Source: Amaurobius ferox (Eukaryota; Arthropoda; Arachnida; Araneae; Amaurobiidae). From it: a DNA stretch of 64,000 nt. The position numbers and the translations under genes were made by a program. The notes beneath the pieces are model-generated. The model had not been told where the DNA came from. It did not search any database and saw only the letters and a list, made by a program, of their open reading frames with translations. Position 1 is the first letter of the stretch, and every line of letters starts with the position of its first letter. The stretch covers positions 86,441,015-86,505,014 of the forward strand of contig OX578144.1 of assembly GCA_951213105.1 (NCBI GenBank), written 5' to 3'. Below, one piece after another: positions 42,500 through 54,259 of this stretch.

Positions 42500-44214
42500 C
42501 ATCGAAGTGGACGCTGCAGAATATACGTTATTCTATAAAATACGTAAATTAAAATGTTGTATGGAAAATATTCAAGAAATACTCATATTTTATGAAACGT
42601 CCTCAGTTGATATCGAGACGTACGCTATCTCATCTGCGCTACCCTCACGTAACAAATTTTGTACTTATTATAATATATACACTCTGTGATAAAATCATTG
42701 GCCCATCCTTAAAACTCGTCGAAAACTACGAAACTCAGCATGCATAAACAGCTTGACTATGTACGTAATTGTTGATTAAATACGAGTATACGACCAAATA
42801 GGTGACGGATTCCAGGGGTCTTGACAAGTTCCCATTCTAGGGTATTATAAGGACCTCCTTGGAAACATGTCCTACTGCTGACATTTAGAGCAGATATACC
42901 GTAGATTGAAGCATATATATCGTAGATCTTCTACCTGACCGGTGGTTATGTAGAAGTGTCGTCTGTAACCTTGGTCAGATAGATGCGGCAGCAAGGTTAT
43001 TTTGAGCGCAGTAAGTCCAGAGTGGCATTTACAAATTCTAATAAAAATATGGATGCACTAAAAATAAAACCATGGTGATTGTTCAGTAGTGAAATGATCC
43101 AGAAAGACATATACGTACTTTAGCCCGTCGATAATCCAATGACATATAGATTCCTTTAAGCATCATTCAGTATTAGCACATAACATTGGGAGGCGATCGT
43201 AAAATGGTTTTGTCGTCGTTTTCAGGGTCTCTTAACATGTATACCGCTGACTACCTGCTAAAGACATCCCAGTATGCCGTTGTATCGAGGCCATGAATCC
43301 TTGACGACACAATTTCAGATGGTGTAGATTATAGTGATGGCGTACTGTTTAGCGATTGTGTAGTGATAGAGGCTATCCGAGTGGTATTTTGTAGTTTTAG
43401 CGAGAAGTTTCGCTTTAACATTGGAATGGATGACCACCTTATTTGTATATAGAGGTTGTCAGGGTCATTAACCACTTCATCTTCAGCTGTCAAGAGATAT
43501 ACCGACTCATATACGGAGTGAGAGGATGACGATCCATATCTTATAATAGCCAGTTATGTCTGCATTGTAGAATGAGACATTGAGAGCTTACCTGTGTATT
43601 GAAGACATCATGTAGATAGTTGTATTATGTTTGTTGTCTTGTCTTCTGGAAGCAAGATGACAATCACAAACACACACAGCACATATTTTTCTGCAGTGCT
43701 TCCGAAGTGTTGAAATCCTCCCATGGCAAGCCAGACTGATAGAACTCTCAGCAATGGCGCATGTCTGGGATTTGCTGGGGCAATAGCTGCTGTCACCAAA
43801 GCATTTGCATGGTCTAGCACAGCAATACTAAAACAAATGTCGGAATTTGATATAGACAGGATACTAATATTTGACTTCTCCATAAATCGAATTGTATTGC
43901 CGCTAGAGATATATTTTCTACGTATAAACACGTGATAGCTATGTTTCCACTGCCCGTAAAAATCTTGAAATAAATTTAATTCCTTTATTTACATACTCAC
44001 TGCATGTACGAAGTTACATAGCGAATGTGAAAATTTTCCTACTGGTGCATCATTTTTATGTCACACAAGTAACCATTTTGCATAATACTTTTTTTAGAAA
44101 TGGATATGGTAACTGTACTAAGACTGTGTTTTTAGTTCCGCAAAGTCAATTACGCCAGATACATTGACGCCTACCTATTTAATTACCTATTTGATTACCT
44201 ATTTAGCATTTTTT
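42500..44214. other. No gene identified
   Basis: 1.7 kb of moderately GC sequence without recognised repeats. A 70-codon plus frame at 43723-43935 and a 107-codon minus frame at 43608-43931 overlap each other. Both are Ala-rich in the same 150 bp and neither has a known motif or splice context, so I do not call a gene. Confidence 0.45.
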
Positions 44215-44588
44215 TAAATGATAAAATGCTTTAAAATTATAATTGCTAAAAGTGTTGTCTTGTATAAATAGCTTAATGTTTAACAAACAATTACAAATAC
44301 TTTAATGCTTTTCACACAGAAACTGCAACATTTCGTTTAATTCTTAGATTAGTTGCAATTTAGATACATTAGTTCTAAATAAAAATGGTTTTCTATCCTA
44401 AATTTATTCATTAAGGTTGTTTCACTCTTAAGTGATTAATATTCATTTAAACTCACATAATACTTTCTTTGTTACCTAAATTGTGAAAAACACTTAAATG
44501 TGGCAATTATTCTAGAAAAGCATTGCTATTAATCGTATTGTTAAGTTATTAAAGTTTTGTCTTATATATAATTTAATCAAATCCCTTA

Positions 44589-44595
<7 letters not shown>
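44215..44595 (+). repeat. Family G repeat, copy 2, ending in (TA)n
   Basis: See 35975-36345 for landmarks. It runs into a (TA)n tract at about 44589-44622. Confidence 0.6.
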
Positions 44596-44625
<30 letters not shown>

Positions 44626-45056
44626 ATGCATTGGATTTTTAAAAGAATACTGATAATGCGTTTTGTGTGTTATTTAAATTAATTGAAATATGGCTCAACT
44701 CGACTGTCTCATATTAGAATATATTGTTAAATAGCTTGTATTTTTTTTTTTTTTTTTTTGCAAATTTTGCAAATTTTGTAAGACAAAAAATTGAAAAATC
44801 TATATATTTGGTCCAGTTGATCAGAATTATAGCATGTTGTCCTTTATTTTAAAGGCCTAGAAAAATATTTCGATTGACACAAAGTTTGACAATAGGGAGC
44901 GAGTTTATTAACCTAGTATCGCAAAAGAAAAAGAAAACTTGCATCGCAGCTTTTTTTTTTCAACTATAATTAACGCTGCTAAGTGTCATGATTATTGAGC
45001 TATAAATAACCCCTTGTAAGCATAATTATGTCAAATTTTGTCACATAATTTCACTT

Positions 45057-45445
45057 ACCAACGGTCCTACCGTGTTGAAAACACCGGTTCTCGTTAGATC
45101 ACAGAAGTCAAGCAGCATCGGGCGCGGTTAGTACTTGGATGGGTGACCACCTGGGAACACCGCGTGCTGTTGGCATATTTCGGCCGCGATAGCCCGGTGG
45201 TTTGCGCGCTAGATTTACACATTGCCACAACTGCTGCCTTGTTCATGCGGAGTGCGATCACGTTAAACATGTGGGTCTGTAAGTCCTTCCGAGAGGTTGG
45301 TGGTTGGGGAAGGAGGGTACGGCCCCTGCGGATGCCTTCCCCACTGGGATCCGGTCTAAATTGGGTGGCACTTCCCAGCCGTCCAAACGGTTACCTTACA
45401 CCTTTCTGGTAGGTCGGACGGTCTGGGTCTCAACAACAACAACAG
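45057..45445 (+). mobile_element. 5S-headed chimeric SINE, copy 3
   Basis: 5S-like head (45058-45174), body 'ggccgcgatagcccggtgg', box B region missing, tail 'ggtctgggtctcaac' + (AAC)n. Target duplication atttcactt at 45048-45056 and 45446-45454. The centre is slightly longer than in the 9.2-kb copy ('agatttacacattgcc'). Confidence 0.88.
45058..45174 (+). rRNA. 5S rRNA-like SINE head, copy 3
   Basis: 117 nt lacking one or two 5' bases, with internal control region 'atcgggcgcggttagtac' and 'ggatgggtgaccacctggg' intact. Among the three heads it is closest to a standard metazoan 5S in 'tacttggatggg'. Part of a SINE. Confidence 0.78.
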
Positions 45446-45934
45446 ATTTCACTTTAAGAAAATACACAATTTCGAATAAATATCGAAGTTTTCGCTCGAA
45501 TTTCAAAAATTGCTATCTAGTTCCAGGTTTTTAGATAAGAAAGTCGGATATAAAGCCACATGAAACTCCATAAATATTTGTAGCAGTTATCATATACAAA
45601 AGAAATCAACCACAGACAGATGGGTATAACTCTAAAAATAGTCAAAGATTGTTCAAGAGGTCTTTAAACATCATAATATCGAAATTGAAAATTTTCATAA
45701 AAACAATACTTGCTCTATAGTATATTCTATAGTATGAGCAATTAAATGAACTGAAGTTTGACTGAATTCGAACTTCTTATACCATAATTCATTTACGCTA
45801 TAAAATTTTACAAGAAAATATTTGAAAAATATATTTTGTGGGTTCAATTGCTTATAACTATAACGAGTTATCCTTCAAATTTGTGCAGAAGCAATTGCAT
45901 TAATACTTTCTGGATTTTCGTTTAATGCTTGTCC

Positions 45935-46150
45935 ACATAGATCAAACTCAGTAAAGGACTACCTTTAGAGAGAAGGTGTTAATGTATTGAGTGGCCACAG
46001 TATTGCTCGGATCTTATCGAAAAATTTTGGAATGTCGTCGGGAGAGCTATCTTCAAAAACTGGAAACCGTGCTTTACAAGAACAGCAATCTTTGGTCCTT
46101 GTGACCTTGTAACACTCGTTTGAGGGGATAGATCATCGCCTTTCGTCACC
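45935..46150 (+). pseudogene. Tc1-like transposase C-terminal remnant
   Basis: A frame near 45988-46066 reads EWPQY, SDL, IEKFWNVVGRAIFKN, the region around the last catalytic residue of Tc1 transposases (usual pattern 'WP..SPDLNPIE..W'). The NP of that motif is lost. 'VNVL' just upstream and 'LETVLYKN' downstream are in other frames, so at least two frameshifts exist. No termini seen. Unrelated in position to the fragment at 38.0 kb. Confidence 0.55.
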
Positions 46151-46643
46151 TTGAATCATTTCGTTGATATGATACATTGTTGGTGCTATCCTTGTATCAG
46201 GTTCCGAGTAGGCTAAATTCCGTAGCAAATGTAACTTCGCCACTCTAATCAGCAGTCAGAATATCTGATGTTTATACTTTAAAAATAAGGGCAATCAAAA
46301 AATGTGGCTATGTTAAAAAGTTTTTATTAAAATCTCCGTTTCACGACGTGCAAAAATCACACGGCCATATAGCTTTTTGGCATTACTCAGTTTTTCTTCA
46401 GTGGCGATGTGAAAATAAAGGACGAACATGTGCTTAAATATAGGTAATAACCGCCAGATAAAATTTACATATTTAAATACGAGGTATTTAAAATATAAAC
46501 TAACCATAACATACAAATTACAATGAAAGGAAGAGGGTTCATAAATTAAATGGTAACCAATTAGAATGCCATCAAAAAACAAAAGAAAGCATCAACTAAA
46601 TATACAGAAAATCATATAAAGGTTTAACACTTAGTGAGTCGAG

Positions 46644-46670
46644 TCGATGGGCGCGGTAGCCCGTTGGTTT
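46644..46670 (+). mobile_element. Broken SINE head fragment
   Basis: 'gatgggcgcggtagcccgtt' + 'ggttt' is the first ~25 nt of the tRNA-headed SINE (box A). It stops abruptly and is followed by 'gacacgtagtgaag', a copy of the local target sequence. Confidence 0.6.
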
Positions 46671-46703
46671 GACACGTAGTGAAGGTTTGACACGTAGTGA
46701 GTC

Positions 46704-46987
46704 GATGGGCGTGGTAGCCCATTGGTTAGCGCGCTGGAGTTGCACTCGGTAGGCCCGGGTTCCATTCCAGCCGCTGCCAAAACTGCCGCCGTGTTCACGC
46801 GGAGTACGATCACGTTAAACATGTGAATCCTTAAGTCCTTCCGAGGGGTTGGTGGTAGGGGAAGGAGGGTGCAATCCCTGTGGATGCCTCCCCCACTGGA
46901 TTCCGATCTAAATCGGGTGGCACTTCCTGGCCGTCCAAACAGTTACCTTTCACCTTTCTGGTAGGTCGGACGGTCTGGGTCTCAACA
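46704..46987 (+). mobile_element. tRNA-headed SINE, plus strand
   Basis: Starts 'gatgggcgtggtagccc', box A 'tagcccattggttagcgcgc', box B 'gggttccattcc', full body and tail 'ggtctgggtctcaacaa'. Target copies 'acgtagtgagtcga' flank it at 46692-46705 and 46988-47002. Confidence 0.88.
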
Positions 46988-47002
46988 ACGTAGTGAGTCG
47001 AG

Positions 47003-47060
47003 CCGTCCGTCCAAATGTTTGCTCGAGTCCTTAGGATGAGTCGGACGGTCTGGGCCTTCA
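47003..47060 (+). mobile_element. Second SINE tail at the same target
   Basis: 'ccgtccgtccaaatg' ... 'gtcggacggtctgggccttc' is a diverged SINE 3' end, framed by acgtagtgagtcgag at 46988-47002 and 47061-47075. It is therefore a separate truncated insertion at the same site as the element before it. Confidence 0.7.
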
Positions 47061-47075
47061 ACGTAGTGAGTCGAG

Positions 47076-48884
47076 AACGAGACCGCAAGCACAACTAAAG
47101 GTCAGAATTACAAATAGATTCACGGTAAAGAAAAGTACAAAGGACTTCATAAAGTAATGTATTACGGACGTTATTGTAGCTAATTAAAAGAAAAGTTTAT
47201 CAAACATAGGATGAAAATTATGCTGATCGACATGCCAATCTTCATACTGGAAGCTTCGGGTAGGAGTTTTTCTTTGCACCCCTGCCCTTATTACATGATG
47301 CATAGCATGGCACAGGTCAATTTTGCCAACTCCTAAATCGGTACCGTAGCAAGGAATCCTGGATCCTCAATCGGTATCTCCCACTTTTGCAAAATCCTGG
47401 CGTAGATTGTGGTTGCACTCCCTCTCTCCTGTTGTTAGATGTTCCTGTTCCAATATAATTAGTATACTTTTTGGGTTCATTCCTATGAGTGATCTAAACA
47501 TTCCTAGTGATTATCGCTCGAAGTAGTATTTACTGAAATGATTTACGTCTCACTGTGCCGTCACCCAAGTAATAAAATTGAGAGATTGTGCCCATAAAAA
47601 TGCTCAACTTACGCTGCAAATCGACGCATCTGTCTGGAATTTTATGGAACTCGACTTAGACATTTTCCCTGAGTGGATATGGGAAGTTTTAGGATTGAAA
47701 GCCTGTTCTGTGCTTAATATAAAGCATTTGAGCGCCATATCTCTTGAAATATTTCAGATATTCTCATGGAATTCAATAAGAAAATTTGAAAAGGCTATAT
47801 AGCTAGAAGCCTATCAATTATCACTTTGACAGAGTCATAGGATTGCTATAATTATTATAGTGTTGTTCCGCAAAATCAAACTTTGTCAGTTTTAGCAGGG
47901 ATTTCATACCAGGGTTTAGCATAACCCTGCTGTTCCGCGAGCCCAGCACAAAATAATTACGAAAGATGAAAAAGATTGTTTGCTTGTGCATTGTAAGCTA
48001 GATGTAAAAGGAAACCGTTTCTCATCATTTTATTTACAGCCCATAAATGCACTTATAATATTTTATTCAACAGTATCAGATTGTTGTTATTTGTGATCCC
48101 TACTAATTTATATGTGTATTTTGCAACTTACCCTTGTCCAATCAAATATGCTGCAGTTAAATAGGAAATCCATGATATTTTACAAAAAATTTAAAGGATT
48201 CTTCCAAACCTAAATGTTTGGGAATCTCTGGTTTGCAGAGAAAAATACTACTAAGCGTCTGTTTCGGATGAGAAAAAATATTCTATATATCAAATAATTT
48301 GGATGATATATTTCAGTCCTTAGGATTTTTGCACTCCTGGCGAACAAATGCATTTGCAATTTTTATTGTCAATAATTGCTAGTAAAGAATTTTTGTCGTC
48401 AATAAAAATATTTAAATTCTAAAAATGAATTCAACTTTTACATTTCAAATTCCATAAATTCTAATTATTTCTGTTTAAAGATGTGTATGCTAATTTAGAT
48501 GCTATATATTATTTTCCAATTACTTAAATTATTCTAACATAGAAATAACAGGAAATGAACGCAGAATTTCCTTAGCAATTACGAGAAATGCTATTTTTCA
48601 ATTAGCATAAACATATGTAAGGAAATATGGCTTCAATTTTAAGATTTTACTGCACAAATATCAGTGAAATGAAAAGTAATGAACATTTTATGAATTTATG
48701 TGTGTTGGCGAATGTGAAATACTCACAGAAGTCGTTTGAGTTTTACATATTTTATTAAAGATCCTACAAATGTATATCATGTATTAAAACGAAAAAAATA
48801 CTGGAGGTTTTAATTATCGCGAGGGAAATTTACGATTTGTATGTAGTCACTTAAAATGAGAAATTGTTACATATGTTTTTATTT
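47076..48884. other. No gene seen
   Basis: 1.8 kb without recognised repeats. 47260-47420 is somewhat GC-richer but has no supported frame. A 74-codon frame at 47578-47802 shows no domain. Confidence 0.5.
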
Positions 48885-49001
48885 TCTTTATATACATAGT
48901 ATAAGGAAAGTATTGTGACGGGGTCGAAAATTCGAATTCGAGTTTTCGACGAGAGAGCACGTTTCAAGCATCCCTGATCACGAGTCGAACATTTGAGGTG
49001 A

Positions 49002-49032
<31 letters not shown>

Positions 49033-49781
49033 CAGTGAGTCTATGGAGACAATATCTTACGAACGGATGGAGAGATTCGAATGAAATTTGGTACACAAAT
49101 TAAATCCGCGAATATTGGAAGCTTCTTGTTCTTAAACACAATCGAATGTTCATAACTTCCCTAAAATGTCATCAAAAATCGAAACCTTTAATAAAATTAC
49201 ACAAATAGACATTATGTAATTTTTCCTTAGAAAATGTTTTACATAAACTTTAGAACGCTAGAATGAACCGTTCTTGAGAGATTGCACATTTTTCAAATAA
49301 ATTTGGTAAAGAATCCCATAAATTAAAAAAAAAATATTAACTGTTGAGAAACATGTTCACTTTTCATATGTAATATCGTACGATAAATGACTTGATTCTC
49401 GTGGATCTAACTTGTTTCATTCATAAGAAAAGATTCTTTGAGTAATACTTATGTATTAAACACCAATAGTCATTCATCTGCTGTAGAATAACTTATTTCT
49501 CCGTCCACAACGCTTGACACGATTTTAGCGACAAGTTTGGTGGAATGTCGCCTACTTGGCGACTTTTTTAAATGTTGACAAATTAACGAAAATCTCGCCA
49601 AATGGATATAAATGACGCTAAATGAATAAAAGTAAACACTAATTTACGAAACTTCAATATCTTGGAAGGAATATAAGAATCTACTATATATATATATATA
49701 TATATATAACTTTTTTTTACTGTAAAAGTAGTAAATTCATTGCATTATATAAGGAAAGTCATGTGCTGCCCACATCAGATT
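48885..49781 (+). mobile_element. E1 family element
   Basis: Plus orientation, complete: 'tttatatacatagtataagg', 'gtgacggggtcgaaaattcg', short GT tract (about 49005-49032), 'gaaccgttcttgagag', decayed GGCGA block, (TA)n at about 49684-49708, and 'gtcatgtgctgcccacatca' + 'gattttt' at the right end. More diverged than the 29-kb copy. Confidence 0.7.
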
Positions 49782-50101
49782 TTTTTTTATAAAACATTGA
49801 AAGGACAATGTGAGTGTAACATATTTTTAAAATAGTAACTTTACAGTATTTTATTTACGTTAAATTGGCAAATTTAAAAATTCACTGTTTTCTCCGTTAA
49901 AAAGCATTTTTAAATACTATACAATCTGTGTTATATTGTCTGTTTATTTTATGTGTTATAGAAAACACAAGAAGTTTTCTGTTTAAAGGAATGGTTATAA
50001 AATTTAGAATATATACTTAGTAGCACAAAGTCAACTATCGATTTCATTGCTTAATTCCGCAATCTAAGTTAAAATCATCCTCTTCCTTTTGGTCATTCCA
50101 G

Positions 50102-50139
50102 GCGTCTATGCCTCCTTAATAGAAGCACCAGAGCTGTTT
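50102..50139 (+). CDS. Candidate 38-nt exon carrying a stop codon
   Basis: Acceptor 'ttttggtcattccag' and donor 'TTT|gtgagt' frame 38 nt. Joined after 41440-41480 it adds ASMPP and then TAA (50117-50119). In the other open frame it encodes VYASLIEAPELF and ends in phase 0, compatible with 50745. Length is not a multiple of three. It could be a cassette that switches the C terminus, or a chance pair of splice sites. Confidence 0.35.
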
Positions 50140-50469
50140 GTGAGTGCATTAAAACAGTTATGATTTTATAATTTTATTTGCATGTGATTTAAATTCAATA
50201 TAATTTTCCTAAATGTTCAACGTGACGTTTACACTGAGTTTTATGACATCATATGATGGAAGTGCTATACCATAATCGATTAATAATATTTGTTTTGACT
50301 ACAGATATTTCGAAGCCAAAATTAGGTACACTGCATAGGTACTCGTATAGAAGTCGGAAGTGGTATTGATGAACTATTTTATTACATAACACAAAACACT
50401 ATTTAAGAGAACCAATATTTACAACATACTATCTACAACTTTTAAACAAATCATTATTCAAGATAGACG

Positions 50470-50725
50470 ATCGCTTTTTCGCTCTGACATTTTCTCTCTC
50501 CGGCACAATTAATAGTAATCATTGTTGTAATTGAGTTGATCCATGTTGTTAATAAATAGTTTTATTTTGAAGTTAAAATGGTGCAATCATTTTAGTAGTA
50601 TGTTAATTAATATTATTTTACAGAAATCGAGGTAAAGATGAAATTGGAGGGTTATCAGCGGCACACAACTCAATGTGTAATAATGTTCTACGAATACGAT
50701 AATTTCGGCCATGTTCTAAGAGTAA
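50470..50725 (+). repeat. Family J copy 3 (3' part)
   Basis: Resembles 22340-22590: 'aatcattgttgtaattga', 'ttgttaataaatagttttattttgaagttaaa', 'ttttacagaaat', 'gcggcacacaactcaatgtg'. It lies immediately upstream of the candidate last exon. Confidence 0.4.
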
Positions 50726-50744
50726 TTACATATGTTTCTTACAG

Positions 50745-50951
50745 GTAACTTTAAAATCTGTATCATTTACCGCACCACAACTATTTCCCTCTACATCTCA
50801 AGCAAAAGTCCCAGAGGAACGTCCCAGTTCCAGAGTTCTCTTCTACCCACCCACACACCAGGGGAAGCGGCTCATGTGCCCCTCGCAGTTGTCCAAGAGC
50901 GGATTGACGAACGGCGAATCACACATAGATTCTATGGAGTACAAAGGATAA
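50745..50951 (+). CDS. Candidate terminal coding exon of a host gene
   Basis: It follows an acceptor 'catatgtttcttacag' and is open from its first base for 68 codons to TAA (50949-50951). Composition is markedly richer in GC and in Ser/Pro/Gln/Lys codons than the surroundings, with no low-complexity bias (sample: PSSRVLFYPPTHQGKRL). It resembles a flexible cytoplasmic C-terminal tail and I recognise no family. It is phase-compatible with 41440-41480 directly and with 50102-50139 in one frame. AATAAA-type signals follow in the AT-rich sequence near 51773. An ATG frame starting at 50732 is a different reading of the same DNA. Confidence 0.45.
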   Translation, partial: VTLKSVSFTAPQLFPSTSQAKVPEERPSSRVLFYPPTHQGKRLMCPSQLSKSGLTNGESHIDSMEYKG

Positions 50952-52230
50952 TGAATATCAAGTGGAAGTCTAAGCAATAGATGTGAAGTTGCAGCTAGTA
51001 ATACAAGCAGACAAGCTGACGTCATGAATTGTCACTAAATTCAAATTAATTTATGTGGGGGAAATAATATATTTCCTGCGCTTATTCGAAAGGCACCTTA
51101 TCTTCGTGGATATTGAGTTCATGGGCAGTTACATCCATTGATCTCCAGCCAGTGAGTGCTTTATCACACCAGGTAGTTTAGGCCAATGAAGACGAAGACA
51201 TGGAAATTACATGGGGGTGTTGACAGCCGATGGTCAATGCTATTACAAGGGGGAAATGAGGTGAAATCAGCTGGGATAGAGAGAGAGGGGGAGAGAAGGG
51301 GAGAGAGGGGAGAGAGAGTGAGAGGGAGAGAGTTGAAAAAATGCACACGTGAAGTTCAAGTCAGTTTGATAAATAATTGATTCATGAGAGTTCAGGTATA
51401 AGTGTTTAGGAGTTCAGATGTACAAATTAAAAAAAATGATAGACAAGTTTTGTAAGTACAATGATGAAATTGATAAGTGTTCACCTAAATATAGATTTGT
51501 CAGTAATGACTGCGGCCAAAGAGGCTTCCTCATCTGACTCTGCAGCCAGTATCTTACAGCAAACATGTATTCTTCTAGCGTCCATAAGTACTTACAATTT
51601 TAATAACAAATTTACTATAGAATCAATCACTTGGCAAAAATTCCAATCTGTCATCATACTCATCTACAATTGAGAGTGAACAAAATTTAAATAAGAAATA
51701 TAAAGGTGTAACTGAAAATTTTATAAGGATTGTAAAATTATAAAATGAAAATTTTAATGTACGTATTTGTTTTGAATAAATAATTAGGTAAAGAAAAACA
51801 AAGTGTTATTTAGTAGTTTTTGTATTTTAATGTTTTATTTTTCAGAATTTATTTTTTTCCTAGATTGATACAGAATGCTGCTAAAAGGCGGGTTATATGC
51901 AAACTATTATGAGGCCAGATTTAGTTTAATGTGTTAAACCCTAACTTTTAATGTTTTACTCTCAAATAAAATAATTACAATTAATTATATTAATTTTAAT
52001 GTAGATAGTTAATACATCGGATGATTTAAATTAAACGCGAAGGGTTTAAAGCTTTCTGTAGGAAAAACTGCTGGCCGAATCGCAACTAAATTTCGCACAC
52101 ATACTTTTCCGAGTATGCCGTTTCGATTTCTGAAGATAAAAATATAGTTCAGATTTCAGTCGCTAGGGGTGAAATATGGCTCTGCTGTCCCTGTAATTTG
52201 CATATTGGGATGCATGTCTTACAATTCTCG
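50952..52230. other. Possible 3' UTR or intergenic DNA; purine tract
   Basis: No gene seen. 51278-51332 is an imperfect (GA)n/(GGA)n purine run. 51160-51280 is mildly GC-rich. AATAAA occurs near 51774. If 50745-50951 is a real last exon, part of this is its 3' UTR. Confidence 0.4.
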
Positions 52231-52660
52231 CCTATAAATGGATTCCAAAACTTTTTTCCAAAAATTAACGACAACCAAAGTGTCAGGAAACTCACCTTAC
52301 CGGATAGCCTTACAGTTATTTGTTGAACCTTTCTATCAAGGAAACAGCAATGCTTCTGTTGCACTTAAGGCTTTTCGGCAGTTGAAATGTTTAAGTAGAA
52401 GTCCACAAACTATTTGTAATTTTCGGAACTATATCTTGCCGATATTTGTTAGATAAGTTAAACAATATGCAAGTTGCGGGGGCTGCAGAGGCAAATTTCA
52501 TCCCTGGTGCCCGGAAATTGAATTACTGTTTTCTTCAGAAATCGAAACTGCATACTCACGAAAATATGTGCACGAAATTTGGTTGCAATTCACCCAGTAT
52601 TTTTTCACACAGAGAAGTCTGTCTAAACATCTCACGTTTAACTTAAATCACCTTGCACTA
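52205..52660 (+). pseudogene. Helix-turn-helix (DUF4817-like) transposon protein remnant
   Basis: The frame 52238-52456 includes LFVEPFYQGNSNASVALKAF followed by RQLKCLSRSPQT. This matches the N-terminal helix-turn-helix pattern 'lVE.Fy..n.sa..ALR.fRrlk.l...p.s' of arthropod transposon proteins annotated as DUF4817. After the stop at 52454-52456 weak similarity carries on in another frame. No termini seen. It may be the missing N-terminal half of the family represented at 34098-34580, but that is a guess. Confidence 0.45.
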
Positions 52661-52694
52661 AGCCGGTATCTGCATAGAGGTGAAATCTAGCTCA

Positions 52695-53290
52695 TCATTG
52701 TGAATGGTCGAAAATTCGAATTCGAATTTTCAACAGAAGACAGCGTTTTAAGCACCCAGCATATTAAAACATTTTTGAGTTGGTGTATGTGGGGCGCGAC
52801 AGGCCCCTTGACTAGCGCGCGGGAATTGCACTCGGACAACCTGCGTCCAATTCCCGCCACTTCCAGAACTGCCGTCGTGTTCAAGTGGAGTGCGATCACG
52901 TTAAACATATCGATCCGTAAGTGTTTTCAAGAGGATGGTGGTAGGGGAAGGATGGTACGGTCCCTTTGGATGCCTCCCACACTGGATTCTGGACTAAATT
53001 GAGTGGCACTTCCCGGCCGTCCACATAGATACCTTATACCTTTCTGGTAGGTCGGCTGGTCTGGGTCGAAGAAGAAGAGTTTGTATGTGTGGGGGGAGGA
53101 ACGTGATATCTCACGAATAAATAAAGTGATTCAAAAATAATCTGGTTCAATTATAACCAGCTTGTAGTGACTATAATCAGTGAATACAATAACCCTATTG
53201 AATTTAAACGCAATCTAATTTTCCTATGACCGCCGTCCTAATTTTTTAATAAAATATTGAAAAATTATTAGAAAATCGAGAAGTTCGTAA
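52695..53290 (+). repeat. Old E1 copy, split by a SINE
   Basis: 'gtcgaaaattcgaattcgaa', 'agacagcgttttaagcaccc', 'aaaacatttttgagttggtg' before the SINE and 'gatatctcacgaataaataa' plus weak E1 similarity after it. The most diverged E1 copy in the window. Confidence 0.55.
52795..53076 (+). mobile_element. tRNA-headed SINE, diverged
   Basis: Box A region 'aggccccttgactagcgcgc', box B 'gcgtccaattcccg' (decayed), body, and tail 'ggtctgggtcgaagaagaag' in which AAC has been replaced by GAA repeats. Target copies gagttggtgtatgtgggg (52777-52794) and gagtttgtatgtgtgggg (53077-53094) are similar but diverged, so it is old. It sits in an E1 copy. Confidence 0.78.
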
Positions 53291-53399
53291 GTCTTTCTGA
53301 CACTGATACCAAAATGAACAGTAATATAAAACTATTAAATTCCAGATCACGCACATATGCCCTATATTTTATTTTATAGGATTATCCGCAAAATGACTT

Positions 53400-53760
53400 G
53401 ATAAAGTACTTTTAATAGAGGCTTTAAGTTAGAGTGAACGTGACACTAAGGTAATGGAGAAAGAAGTGTATAAATTTATTTAATTCTCTCAGGAATAAGT
53501 TTCATAACTCGCTGCTCTCAGAACTTCTTTCCAATGTATTTTCACTCATTTCCTGCCTATATAGATCTAAATTTTATGTAATGCGTGTTATTTTACTTTC
53601 TAAATATATTAGGGAAGGGATGCATTCAGAAAAATAACAATTTTCTGTATTTATGCAATAGCTATTTTGGCAATAACTATTTATAACATTATTTTGAAAT
53701 TTCTTGTAATATGGAAATATCGGATGATGCTCACTCCCTCACATTTACTTGCTAGCAGTA
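53400..53760 (+). repeat. Family H repeat, copy 1
   Basis: Pairs with 54260-54830. Shared order: 'gtgac.ctaaggtaat.gag', 'tgtataaatt', 'atgatctaaattt.atgtaatg', 'ttattttact..taaatatatta', 'tatttatgcaa..gctattttgg'. Low identity, non-coding. Confidence 0.4.
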
Positions 53761-54259
53761 TACCGTTTCTTCTTGCGGAATATATAATATAAACAAATAT
53801 ATAAAATCAGAATTATTTGAAATATCCTATAGTAAACTAAATGACATTGTTATTCAAAACATTCTAGCAAAATGTTTCACTTAATTATCCTAATAAGTAG
53901 AAGAATCTCTGTTCACGCAAAACAGCATTATCTTCACCGGAAAATATGAAGAATAAAACATCTTGGTCCCATTTGCAACAAAATTATAAATAACGTTTTA
54001 ATTCCCATTAAACGACAGAACTTATAAAAAAAATGGTACTTCATTTTGTAAAATATTGAATATTCATTAATTTAGCGCTATTTGAATTTATTTGTAAATT
54101 TGATGACATTTTTATCAATTAGGCAACCTTTTAAAAAGTCTTTAAATTTGTTTTCAAGTGGGACAGTTGAACAGATAGCAAAGCCAACCGAAAACATCAT
54201 TACAATAAATTTTATTTGGGTAAAGGTTTTCAAGATTCGGTAAATCATTTTTAATATAA

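Noticed and set aside
43608..43935. Ala-rich open frames on both strands
   Set aside because: The two frames overlap on opposite strands; no splice sites, domain or codon evidence separates them from chance.
47590..47660. Minus-strand micro-exon with donor GTAAGT near 47608
   Set aside because: Only ~21 nt between the best acceptor and donor and no phase-compatible partner in the neighbourhood.
52255..52345. Minus-strand exon ending at a GTGAGT donor near 52290
   Set aside because: It overlaps a plus-strand frame with a much better protein-family match, and the acceptor is weak.
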